Source: Geomonas silvestris (GTDB taxonomy: Bacteria > Desulfobacterota > Desulfuromonadia > Geobacterales > Geobacteraceae). From it: a stretch of DNA of 64,000 nt. The stretch covers positions 124,001 through 188,000 of the forward strand of contig NZ_BLXX01000002.1 in assembly GCF_014193515.1 (NCBI RefSeq), given 5' to 3'. The stretch's first letter is position 1. The number at the start of each line of letters is the position of its first letter. Shown here piece after piece: positions 34,505-41,670 of this stretch. The notes under the pieces were generated by a model. The model saw nothing but the letters and a program-made list of their open reading frames with translations, did no database searches and was not told the DNA's origin. The translations under genes and the position numbers were made by a program.

Positions 34505-35854
34505 ATGCTGCACAGCTTCGATGTCCTGGTTATCGGAACGGGAACGGCCGGCTACACCCTGGCCCTCGCGCTCAGCAAGGCGGGGCGGCAGGTTGCCGTC
34601 GTCGACCAGCTCCCCTACGGCGGCACCTGCGCCATGCGCGGCTGCCAACCCAAGAAGTACCTGGTGGCGGCCGCCGAAGTGGCGCAACTCTCCCACCAGA
34701 TGTCCGAGATCGGGATCCACCCCGAGGCGAAGATCGATTGGCCCGCCCTGATGCGCTCCAAGTCCGCCTTCACCGACGCGGTTCCGGAGCGCACCGAGCG
34801 CAGCTTCGAGAAGGCCGGCATCCACCTCTTCCACGGCAGCGCCAGATTCAGCTCGCCCGGCGAGGTCGTCATCGGCGACGAGGAGAACGTGCAGGCCGAA
34901 CACTTCGTCATCGCGACCGGCTCGCGCCCCGCGCCGCTCAACTTCCCCGGGGCGGAACTGATGAGCACGAGCGACGACTTTTTGAGCCTCAGCTCCCTGC
35001 CGCGCCGCATCCTGTTCATCGGCGGAGGCTACATCTCGCTGGAACTCGCCCACGTGGCGCGCGCCGCCGGAGCCGCAGTCACCATCCTGCACCGCGGGGA
35101 GCGCATCCTGAAGCGCTTCGACGCCGAGCTCACCGTCCGGCTCGCCGAAGCGGCCCACGCCCGGGGGATCGTCATCGTCACCGGCATCAACGCCTGCTCG
35201 TTCGAGCGCTACCGTGGAGCCCTGATGACCTACGGCGCCGCGGGGTGCACCGAGAGCTTCGTCTCCGACATGATCGTGAACGGCGGCGGCCGGATCGCCG
35301 ACCTGGAGAGCCTCGATCTCGAGGCCGGGGGGGTGGAGCGGGTGCCGCGCGGGGTCGCCGTGAACCAGTACCTGCAGAGCACCACGAACCCGCGGGTCTA
35401 CGCCATCGGCGACGCCTGCGACTCCCCCTACCAGCTGGCCACGGTGGCCGACATGCAGGCGGAGGTGGCCGCCTTCAATATCCTGCACGGCAACCAGGTG
35501 GCACCGGACTACGCCGCGGTGCCGACCGTGGTCTTCAGCCATCCCCCGCTGGCGAGCGTCGGGGTGACCGAGGAACAGGCCCTGAAGTCCGGCGCCCGTT
35601 TCCGGGTGAACCGCGGCTCGATGGCCAACTGGCCGTCCTCGCGGCGCATCGGGCAGCAGCACGCCTACTTCAAGGTGCTCCTGGAGGCGGGCACCGGGAA
35701 GGTCCTCGGCGCGCACCTCCTGGGGCACGGAGCGGAAGAGGCGATCAACATCTTCGCCATGGCCATGAAGTTCGGCCTCACCAACCGCGACCTGAAGCGG
35801 GTGCTCTGGGCCTATCCCACCCACGTTTCCGATCTGAAATACATGATTTCCTGA
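34505..35854 (+). CDS. FAD-dependent pyridine nucleotide-disulfide oxidoreductase (glutathione/mercuric reductase-like)
   Basis: The protein has 449 residues; ATG 34505 follows GAGGAGG. The FAD-binding motif is VLVIGTGTAGYTLALAL and the redox disulfide motif GGTCAMRGCQPKK has C42 and C47. The NAD(P)H Rossmann motif is ILFIGGGYISLELAHVARAAG, the second FAD contact NPRVYAIGDAC, and the dimerisation domain starts at VPTVVFSHPPLASVGVTE. In most members the C-terminus has HPT..E with a catalytic His; here it is AYPTHVSD, so the usual base is replaced by Tyr. The enzyme may use another acceptor, or the neighbouring His may stand in. The substrate is unknown. Confidence 0.88.
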   Translation: MLHSFDVLVIGTGTAGYTLALALSKAGRQVAVVDQLPYGGTCAMRGCQPKKYLVAAAEVAQLSHQMSEIGIHPEAKIDWPALMRSKSAFTDAVPERTERSFEKAGIHLFHGSARFSSPGEVVIGDEENVQAEHFVIATGSRPAPLNFPGAELMSTSDDFLSLSSLPRRILFIGGGYISLELAHVARAAGAAVTILHRGERILKRFDAELTVRLAEAAHARGIVIVTGINACSFERYRGALMTYGAAGCTESFVSDMIVNGGGRIADLESLDLEAGGVERVPRGVAVNQYLQSTTNPRVYAIGDACDSPYQLATVADMQAEVAAFNILHGNQVAPDYAAVPTVVFSHPPLASVGVTEEQALKSGARFRVNRGSMANWPSSRRIGQQHAYFKVLLEAGTGKVLGAHLLGHGAEEAINIFAMAMKFGLTNRDLKRVLWAYPTHVSDLKYMIS

Positions 35855-35896
35855 TCCAGACCCGGATCGCATTCAATGCCCCCAGGAGGATGTCCC

Positions 35897-36190
35897 ATGC
35901 CAGTCCAGCTCCGTATCTACACCATCACCCCCGGCAACCTGCAGCAGTTCGCCCGCGAATGGCAGGAAAAGATCCGGCCGGCCCGCGAGAAGGTCGGCTT
36001 CAGCATCCCCGGTGCCTGGAGTGTCCCGGAAACCGGCCAGTTCGTCTGGCTGATGGAGTACCCGGACCAGGCGGCCTGGGAGGAGCGGGACCGCGCCTAC
36101 TTCGATTCCGACGAGCGGAAGGCGATGGATCCCAACCCGGCGCGCCTCATCGCCAAGATGGAGCAGTACTTCGTCGAACCGGTTACCTGA
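35897..36190 (+). CDS. NIPSNAP family protein
   Basis: The protein has 97 residues from ATG 35897, chosen because AGGAGGAT lies just upstream; an in-frame ATG at 35876 has none. It is a ferredoxin-like dimeric alpha-beta barrel type protein: QLRIYTITPGNLQQFAREW, WSVPETGQFVWLMEYPD and AAWEERDRAYFDS match NIPSNAP. No catalytic role is known. It is the last gene of the row starting at uppP or radC; no simple terminator follows. Confidence 0.85.
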   Translation: MPVQLRIYTITPGNLQQFAREWQEKIRPAREKVGFSIPGAWSVPETGQFVWLMEYPDQAAWEERDRAYFDSDERKAMDPNPARLIAKMEQYFVEPVT

Positions 36191-36208
36191 CGGAAAAAAG
36201 TTTTTTTG

Positions 36209-36225
36209 TTTGACGCACCGTCAAA
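36209..36225. promoter_or_regulatory. Orphan palindromic operator-like site
   Basis: TTTGACG-CAC-CGTCAAA is a perfect 17-bp dyad of the type used by TetR/MarR-like repressors. No plus-strand gene follows it, so it may belong to a lost gene or act on the minus strand. Confidence 0.4.
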
Positions 36226-36269
36226 TCTTTGAAGAGAAGAGACCGGCACTGCGGGGCGGGGGTTGAGGC

Positions 36270-36311
36270 AAAAAAAGGCGCCCTTGGCGAATGGAGGGTT
36301 CGCAAGGGCGC
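36270..36311 (-). terminator. Terminator of the decayed micro-gene copy
   Basis: On the minus strand GCGCCCTTGCGAA pairs with TTCGCCAAGGGCGCC (one bulge) and is followed by TTTTTTTGCC. The flanks CCCCxTTTTGCGCC and GGCGCCTTTTTTTGCC are shared with the terminator at 36539-36583, so the two are duplicates. Confidence 0.75.
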
Positions 36312-36329
36312 AAAAGGGGATCCTGCTTG

Positions 36330-36470
36330 TTACGTCTGGTACTGGTCCCAGGTTCTCTTCCCGGTGAAACGGTATCCGGGGGTATCCGGGAAGTTCCCCG
36401 TTTGGTCCAGTAACCTCCATATTTCAATTATGGTGCCAAGAAGATCTTTTGCGGTGACACCGAAGAACAA
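36330..36470 (-). pseudogene. Decayed tandem copy of the 59-residue micro-gene
   Basis: A frame of 46 codons (TTG 36470 to TAA 36330) contains IIEIWRLLDQTGN, which matches LWELLDRNIS of the neighbouring small gene codon by codon, and both copies carry TGGACCA-type repeats before their stops. There is no ribosome site for the TTG, and another piece of similarity (YWTKRG) lies in a different frame, so it is probably a frameshifted pseudogene. It is followed by a terminator homologous to that of the intact copy. Confidence 0.5.
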
Positions 36471-36495
36471 GGTTGGACCGCACGATGGTGGGGAG

Positions 36496-36528
36496 AAAAA
36501 AAAGACAACCGGGGGGGCCTCAGTTGTC
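36496..36528 (-). terminator. Second minus-strand terminator-like hairpin
   Basis: GACAAC (36504-36509) and GTTGTC (36523-36528) flank a G/C-rich loop, and the minus reading ends in TTTTTTTT. It sits directly upstream of the decayed micro-gene. Confidence 0.6.
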
Positions 36529-36538
36529 GGATTACGGC

Positions 36539-36583
36539 AAAAAAAAGGCGCCGACCAAAAGAAGGAGAACTCTCAGTCGGCGC
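36539..36583 (-). terminator. Terminator of the micro-gene
   Basis: On the minus strand GCGCCGAC and GTCGGCGCC pair around a 20-base loop, followed by eight T. It begins 20 bases after the TAA of the small gene. Confidence 0.8.
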
Positions 36584-36603
36584 AAAAAGTGGGGTGTTGC
36601 TGG

Positions 36604-36783
36604 TTACTGCTGTGCTACCTCGGTTACCTTGGTCCAGACTGCTATGCTAATGTTTCGGTCGAGAAGTTCCCACAGCCTGCCCGGGTCTGGGAGAGCTGGC
36701 TCGACGGAACGGGTCGTCGTCGTTGAGTCGGTGTTTCGCCGCGCCCTGAAGGCGGCCAGCGAAACCAACATGCCCTTGCTCAT
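36604..36783 (-). CDS. 59-residue protein of unknown function with sigma-54 promoter
   Basis: ATG 36783 has ACGAGGTAAGTC directly upstream, a good ribosome site. The peptide starts MSKGMLVSLAAFRARRN, has a Thr-rich stretch (DSTTTTRSVE) and ends with DPGRLWELLDRNIS and IAVWTKVTEVAQQ. The C-terminal half is predicted helical with a WxLLD core that is conserved in the decayed copy next door. There is no signal peptide or recognised family. Support that it is real: sigma-54-type promoter upstream, ribosome site, a terminator 20 bases after the stop, and a homologous copy. It could be a regulatory peptide, a small toxin or a phage-like relic; the sequence does not decide. Confidence 0.6.
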   Translation of the reverse strand: MSKGMLVSLAAFRARRNTDSTTTTRSVEPALPDPGRLWELLDRNISIAVWTKVTEVAQQ

Positions 36784-36851
36784 GACTTACCTCGTCATCT
36801 TTCTGGTCAGGCGCCCTAGCGTCACTCGTTCGCCCGACGCCTTATCCCTTT

Positions 36852-36866
36852 ACAAATCCGGTGCCA
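36852..36866 (-). promoter_or_regulatory. Sigma-54 promoter of the micro-gene
   Basis: The minus reading is TGGCAC-CGGAT-TTGT, which differs from the consensus TGGCAC-N5-TTGC only in the last base. It lies 69 bases upstream of ATG 36783. The stretch 36867-37054 holds no supported gene. Confidence 0.6.
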
Positions 36867-37054
36867 GAACGCGATAAAACCAAAAAAGCAGCGTAAATCG
36901 CATAGTTACGCCTCGCCGGCAGGGTTTCCGAAAGCGCCTGAAAAGTGCAGGCGCTGAACAGCATCCGGGCCAGAGCCGGCCAAGTCGCCGGAGTGGCGCG
37001 GAATAGCAGATTTTCAACAGCAGTTCAACATCTGCACAGTCGCCCACCAACAAG

Positions 37055-37085
37055 AAAAGGCCACGGTTCGCACCGTGGCCTTTTC
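37055..37085. terminator. Bidirectional terminator
   Basis: AAAAGGCCACGG and CCGTGGCCTTTT form a 12-bp stem around TTCGCA, with T-runs in both readings. It ends the lipoprotein gene at 37115. Confidence 0.9.
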
Positions 37086-37114
37086 TGCGTCCTACCTGCT
37101 ATCTTCCCGGGAAA

Positions 37115-37801
37115 CTACTTCTGGACCCAGCGCCCGTTCTGCAACTGGACCCACCAGCCGGGCTGGGCCGCCTCGCGCTTGGTGTCGGCGTAGGTCGCTG
37201 CGGCCTTCCCCATCACCTGGTCCAGGGCGGCTTTGCTCTCTTTCTGCTTGTTCAGCTTGACGATCGCCTTGGCCATGCTGGTAACCACGGTCTTTCTGCT
37301 CTGGTTTTCCGCGGCGAGCAGGCTCTCGTCCTGCGCCGCCAGCTTCGCCTTGTCACGCACCGACACCAGCCCCTGGTTGGTAAGTCCGACTGCGCCACTT
37401 GCGAACAGGTCGTTCAGCCTGGAGAGCCTGCGGTTCATCTCGTCGTAGGCCTTGAGCACCTCCGGCATGCTGGAGAGCTCCACCGCCAGGGCGTCGGCAT
37501 CCACGTCGGCGGCAAGCGCCTCCGACACCAGGGAGAAGGAAGGGATCTCGTCGAAGAGCCGGCTCTGCGGCTTATCCGGTTGCGCCTGCTGACCGGGCGC
37601 CGGAGCGGGCGGAGCGGGCTCGCCGGTCGGAGTACCCGGGGTACCCTTGTCGCCCGGCGCTTTCAGGAGCATCTCGTCCAGGGACTTGTAGGCTTCCTTG
37701 GCGGCCTTCTCCGGGAAATACACGTTCACGGTTATCACCGCGCACGCGGCCAAAACTGAGCAGGCAGCGGCCAGCAGGCACTTCAAAAGTCGTCGCTTCA
37801 T
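37115..37801 (-). CDS. Lipoprotein with YdbL (DUF1318) domain
   Basis: The protein has 228 residues. A lipoprotein signal (LLKCLLAAACSVLAAC, lipidated C20) is followed by AVITVNVYFPEKAAKEAY, which resembles the short YnbE-type segment. A Pro/Ala/Gly-rich linker (about 50-80) and a C-terminal DUF1318 domain follow (SRLNDLFASGAVGLTNQGLV, AENQSRKTVVTSMAKAIVKLN, final GWWVQLQNGRWVQK). In E. coli ydbH-ynbE-ydbL encodes an AsmA-like bridge with its lipoprotein and chaperone-like partners for lipid transport to the outer membrane. Here YnbE-like and YdbL-like parts seem fused into one protein, and the AsmA-like gene is 134 bases upstream on the same strand. The fusion is my reading, not established. 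Confidence 0.8.
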   Translation of the reverse strand: MKRRLLKCLLAAACSVLAACAVITVNVYFPEKAAKEAYKSLDEMLLKAPGDKGTPGTPTGEPAPPAPAPGQQAQPDKPQSRLFDEIPSFSLVSEALAADVDADALAVELSSMPEVLKAYDEMNRRLSRLNDLFASGAVGLTNQGLVSVRDKAKLAAQDESLLAAENQSRKTVVTSMAKAIVKLNKQKESKAALDQVMGKAAATYADTKREAAQPGWWVQLQNGRWVQK

Positions 37802-37935
37802 GTGAACCTCCAGGTGATGGATAAGGTAACGGCAGCCTGTGTCGGGGGCGCCGGAATCATCAGCTTTGCGCCGTGCCAGCTAACAATATAGCACGCTTAG
37901 CATTTATGGGAAGCCTCTCGTGGCTGCGCAGCCGC

Positions 37936-40900
37936 TTACTCGCCCCATTTGAACTCCGGGGCCGGCGCCGCCTCGGGTGCCGCCTCGGGAGCACCCGCCG
38001 GAGCCGGCTCGCCGGTGGCAGCCTTCCCACGGGTGGCAGCCTGCTTCACCGAGTCGAGCAGGTGGTCCAGGGCGATCCGGTTCTGGGTCGGTGCGATGGA
38101 GACGTTCAGGTCCTTCACGCCGATGAAGTTGGTGTGCAGGATCTTCAGGCTGTCGAAGGTGAGGTAGCCACCCTCCATGATCGCCTTGATCTCGGCTTCG
38201 TCGTAGCTGCGGTCCGAGCGGAAGAAGAAGCCGCTCAGCTTCTGCTTGGCAAGCCGCTGCAGGAACTCCTTGCTCACCAGCATCTTCTCCCCCTTCCCGT
38301 CGCGCGCCCAGAGTTCGGTGAACCCCGTGATGCCGGCCAGGCCGTGCGCGCCGCCGCTTACGCTGAAGACGCCATCCACCCGCCCCGAGATGTACCCCTG
38401 GATCCCGGGGAAGATGCTGCAGAGCTGGCGCAGGCTCATGCCGTTGAGCAAGAGGTCGCCGCGGTAGTTCACCCCCTGGTGCAGGGTAAGATACCCCTTC
38501 CCCAGGAGCGCCCCTTCGTAGAGCGAGGAACTGAGCGCGGAGATCTCGGTTGTGCCGCGGGTGGCGTTCAGGTGCATGGTCAGCGCCCCAAGCTCGAGCG
38601 GTCCGAAGGCTATCTTGGCGACCCGGACCACCTCGCCGCTGGAGCGCTGGCTGCGCAACTGTTCCAGGAGCTTTTGGTAGTTGTCCCGGCTAAACGCCAT
38701 GCTGGCCGGTGGCTTCCCCCCCGCTTTCCCGGAGAGGTCGAGCGAGAAGGGGAACCTGCCGTCGATTCCGGAGACGGTCAGCTTCTGCTGCGGGAGCTCG
38801 AAGCGCGCCCCCTTGAAGTCCAGGGTCCCCTCGAGGAGCCGGCTCCCCTGCCCCAGGTCGAGCCGCCCCTGCGCGGCCAGCGCTCCGTCCAGGTTTGCCT
38901 CCTGGAGCGCACGCGGCAGCAGGTCGATGAGCGCGTCGACCAGGTTAGTGGCGCTGACCTCTGCCAGGGTGAAGGTGAACCACCCGGCACGCTCGGGGGC
39001 GAAGGGGCGGTTGAGAGTTCCCCGGATCCCGAGGTTGACGCCAGGGCCGGGCATGAGCTGCGCCTTGGTGACGCTGAGCTGGTCCTTGGCAAGCTCGCCG
39101 CTCAGATTCAGGGCGGCGCCACGGACGAGCCCCTTGCCGCCGGATCTGGTAAGTGCCACCTCGCGCGCCGCACCGTCCAGCCGGCAGGCGAAGCCGGGAC
39201 CCTTCTGGTAGCTCCCCGCCAGGTGCAGGTCGACCTTGCCGGCCGCCGGGAGCACGCTCGGGTTCTTGGGGAGAAACGGGGCAACGTTAACCAGCTCCGC
39301 ATCCTTGAGCGTGAGATCGAAACGGGTGCCGCTTCCGGGCGCGAAGGGATCCGCGGAGACCACCCCGGAAAGGGCGCCGCCGGCGAGTTTGCCCCCCAGC
39401 TCTGCCTTGCCGCCGGCCTTGGCAAAGCTGAGCTTCAGCACCGGGGCGGCAACCGGTTTCCGCTGCCAGGTAAGCGCTGCGGCACTGAGCTCCCCGGAGC
39501 CGTCGATCCAGCGCCCGCCCGCCTCGGAAACGATCCGGCCGCGCAGCGCACCGGCAAGCGAACTCACGGCCAGCTCCTTCCAGGAAAGCGAGGCACCGTC
39601 GAACTGCAGCACGAGCGGTGCCGGGCCCCCCTTCGCACCCGAGGCGGCCGGCAGCGTGGTGTTGAGATGCGCGAAGGAGAACCTAGTCGCGCCGAGCTCC
39701 GCGCGGGCCGCTTCCAGGCTCAGCTGGCGGTCGGCAAGGCGGTAGGCGAACCCGGCCGAGCCGCGGGTGGCGTCCCAGGCGGCGCCCTTGAGATCGGCGT
39801 TCCCCTCGGCGAAGAGATGCCCTGCCGAGCGACGCAGCTTCGCCGCCACGACGCCGTCCTTCAGCTCGACCGCGTTTTTGCCGCGCCTGCCGGAAACACC
39901 TGCGAGGTGTACGTTAAGCGTCGCCGTCAGCTGCTGCAGGTCCCGCCCCGAGGCTTCGAGCTCGAGCGCGGCCGTGCCGGAGCTTGCGCTGACCTGGTAT
40001 TTTTGCAAAAGCGACTGGAAGTTGGCCAGCCGCGCCGCCGGCACCTTGAGCGAGAGGTTCAGGGGGGCGGGGCGCGCAGGGTGGTAGGCTCCCTTCCCGG
40101 AGAGATCGGTTCCGAAGACCCGGGCGCTGAAGCCCGAGCTCTCGGCGCTTACCGGTTTGAGCCGCGGAGAGAGCTCGACCCGCACCGGCAGGTCGAGCGC
40201 CTCGACGAGCGCCGCGCTCTTTGCTGCAGAAGCGCTGCAGCGCCCCTGGGCAAGCACGCCTTCCGGGCTGCGCGAGAAGGTCAGGTCGCTGCTGAGCCCC
40301 GCCACCAGCAAACGGCCGGCCCGCTCCAGCCTCCCCTCCCGCAGGTGCAGGCTTCCCGTTGCCGTGGTCAGCTCATTGCCGCGCCCCGCCAGGTGCAGGG
40401 TATCGCCGGAGAGCCGCCCCGCCACGCTGAGGCCGCGGCGCGCTTTCTCGGGGACCAGCGCCCCCAGGTGCGCCAGGTCGACGTCGCTGAAGCCGAGGTC
40501 GGCGGCGAAGGCCCGCTCTTTCTTCACCCCCCGCACGGTTGCGCTCGCGCTGACGCGGACCAGGCCGTCCAGCTCCAGCCGGGCCATCTCGAGCCGGGCC
40601 GTATCGCGCTTAAGGCCGTAGCCGGCGGCGAACTCGAGCCGGCCGGCGAGCGGGTACGGCTTTCCGGCGACCCGGTAGCTCATGCCGGCGAAGCGGAACA
40701 GGCCCGAGGCGGAGAGTTCCTTACGGTGCAGTCCCGCCTTGAGTTCGAGGCTCCCGGTGCCGCCCTGCAGCAGTTCCGGCACCTTGAGCTGCAACAGGGC
40801 AGCGGTTTTTGCCAGGGCGAGCCGCGGCGCCGCCAGCTGCAGGTCGAGGTCCGGCTCCGGGCCGGGGCGCAGCTTGCCGGTGAGGGTAAAGCGGTTGCGG

Positions 40901-41499
40901 CCGGAGTCCTCGAAAGAGAGGTCGAGGTCAGAGGAGGTGGAACCCTTGGTGGCGAGGTTGTACACCTTGAGCGAGATCCCCTCGACCCCCTGGCCGTTTA
41001 TCGTGAGGGAGCCGGAGTCGAGTGCCAGCCGATCGATCCTGGTTTCGGTGGGTGAGGGTTTGCGTGCGGCGAGCAGTTTCTGCAGCTGGCTGAAGTTCCA
41101 GGTCCCCCGGCTGTTCTGCTCCAGGTTCACCTTGAGTCCCTTCAGCTCGATGAGCCGGTAGCGCTGCCGCCCCGCCATGAGGTCGCTCCAGCTGGGCGCA
41201 ACGGCCACGGTATCGGCTGCGGCCAGGTTCCCCCTGGCAAATCCCGGCGGGTTTTCCAGTTTCAGGCCGCGCAGGTAGAGCGTGGCGCCCGAGATCTCGA
41301 GCCGCTCCACCACCAGGCCCTGGTGCAGGAAGGACGAGCCGAGCCGGGAGAGGTGGCGGGCCGGAAGCGGCGTGGCCAGGTAGAGCCCCGCAGTCAGCAC
41401 CATAAGGATCAGCAGGCACGCAACTGCCAGCAAGATGCGCCGCAGCAGGCTGCGCCTTGTCCCCTGGTTTTCGGTTTTCTCGTGCGCCGGTTCAGACAT
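37936..41499 (-). CDS. AsmA/YdbH-like intermembrane transport protein
   Basis: The protein has 1187 residues. One N-terminal membrane anchor (LLRRILLAVACLLILMVLTAGLYLA, about 19-43) is followed by an almost purely beta-strand body with repeated short amphipathic strands (LSLKVPAARLANFQSLLQK, DLTLKDAELVNVAPFLPK). This is typical for AsmA-like repeating beta-groove proteins that span the periplasm and carry phospholipids. The C-terminal part reads like the YdbH/DUF748 end: LLGKGYLTLHQGVNYRGDLLLNGMSLRQLCSIFPGIQGYISGRVDG, then SKEFLQRLAKQKLSGFFFR. A Pro/Ala/Glu-rich tail ends in FKWGE. The partner lipoprotein gene lies just downstream. Confidence 0.85.
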   Translation of the reverse strand: MSEPAHEKTENQGTRRSLLRRILLAVACLLILMVLTAGLYLATPLPARHLSRLGSSFLHQGLVVERLEISGATLYLRGLKLENPPGFARGNLAAADTVAVAPSWSDLMAGRQRYRLIELKGLKVNLEQNSRGTWNFSQLQKLLAARKPSPTETRIDRLALDSGSLTINGQGVEGISLKVYNLATKGSTSSDLDLSFEDSGRNRFTLTGKLRPGPEPDLDLQLAAPRLALAKTAALLQLKVPELLQGGTGSLELKAGLHRKELSASGLFRFAGMSYRVAGKPYPLAGRLEFAAGYGLKRDTARLEMARLELDGLVRVSASATVRGVKKERAFAADLGFSDVDLAHLGALVPEKARRGLSVAGRLSGDTLHLAGRGNELTTATGSLHLREGRLERAGRLLVAGLSSDLTFSRSPEGVLAQGRCSASAAKSAALVEALDLPVRVELSPRLKPVSAESSGFSARVFGTDLSGKGAYHPARPAPLNLSLKVPAARLANFQSLLQKYQVSASSGTAALELEASGRDLQQLTATLNVHLAGVSGRRGKNAVELKDGVVAAKLRRSAGHLFAEGNADLKGAAWDATRGSAGFAYRLADRQLSLEAARAELGATRFSFAHLNTTLPAASGAKGGPAPLVLQFDGASLSWKELAVSSLAGALRGRIVSEAGGRWIDGSGELSAAALTWQRKPVAAPVLKLSFAKAGGKAELGGKLAGGALSGVVSADPFAPGSGTRFDLTLKDAELVNVAPFLPKNPSVLPAAGKVDLHLAGSYQKGPGFACRLDGAAREVALTRSGGKGLVRGAALNLSGELAKDQLSVTKAQLMPGPGVNLGIRGTLNRPFAPERAGWFTFTLAEVSATNLVDALIDLLPRALQEANLDGALAAQGRLDLGQGSRLLEGTLDFKGARFELPQQKLTVSGIDGRFPFSLDLSGKAGGKPPASMAFSRDNYQKLLEQLRSQRSSGEVVRVAKIAFGPLELGALTMHLNATRGTTEISALSSSLYEGALLGKGYLTLHQGVNYRGDLLLNGMSLRQLCSIFPGIQGYISGRVDGVFSVSGGAHGLAGITGFTELWARDGKGEKMLVSKEFLQRLAKQKLSGFFFRSDRSYDEAEIKAIMEGGYLTFDSLKILHTNFIGVKDLNVSIAPTQNRIALDHLLDSVKQAATRGKAATGEPAPAGAPEAAPEAAPAPEFKWGE

Positions 41500-41614
41500 G
41501 CACTAGGGCCCTCGACCGTAGAATTTGCCAGCACCTCATTGTACTACAGGTTTTCCGATTGGTGCCGCGGTCTCCCGCCATCCCTGGGGATCCGGAACAG
41601 CCGCGGCAAAAGGA

Positions 41615-41645
41615 GCAAAGGGCACCCCGACGAGGTGCCCTTTGC
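41615..41645 (-). terminator. Terminator-like hairpin after the GAPDH gene
   Basis: GCAAAGGGCACC (41615-41626) and GGTGCCCTTTGC (41634-41645) form a perfect 12-bp stem; the minus reading continues TCCTTTTG, a weak T-run. Confidence 0.7.
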
Positions 41646-41670
41646 GGTAAGGCGGACTGCAGAAGGGGTG

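Noticed and set aside
36229-36726. Plus-strand frame of 165 codons
   Set aside because: It passes through three hairpins with A/T-runs and is Lys/Gly-rich without pattern; the minus strand has the better supported micro-gene.
36850-37053. Minus-strand frame of 67 codons upstream of the micro-gene
   Set aside because: Cys/Arg/Leu-rich, ends inside the sigma-54 promoter, no ribosome site.
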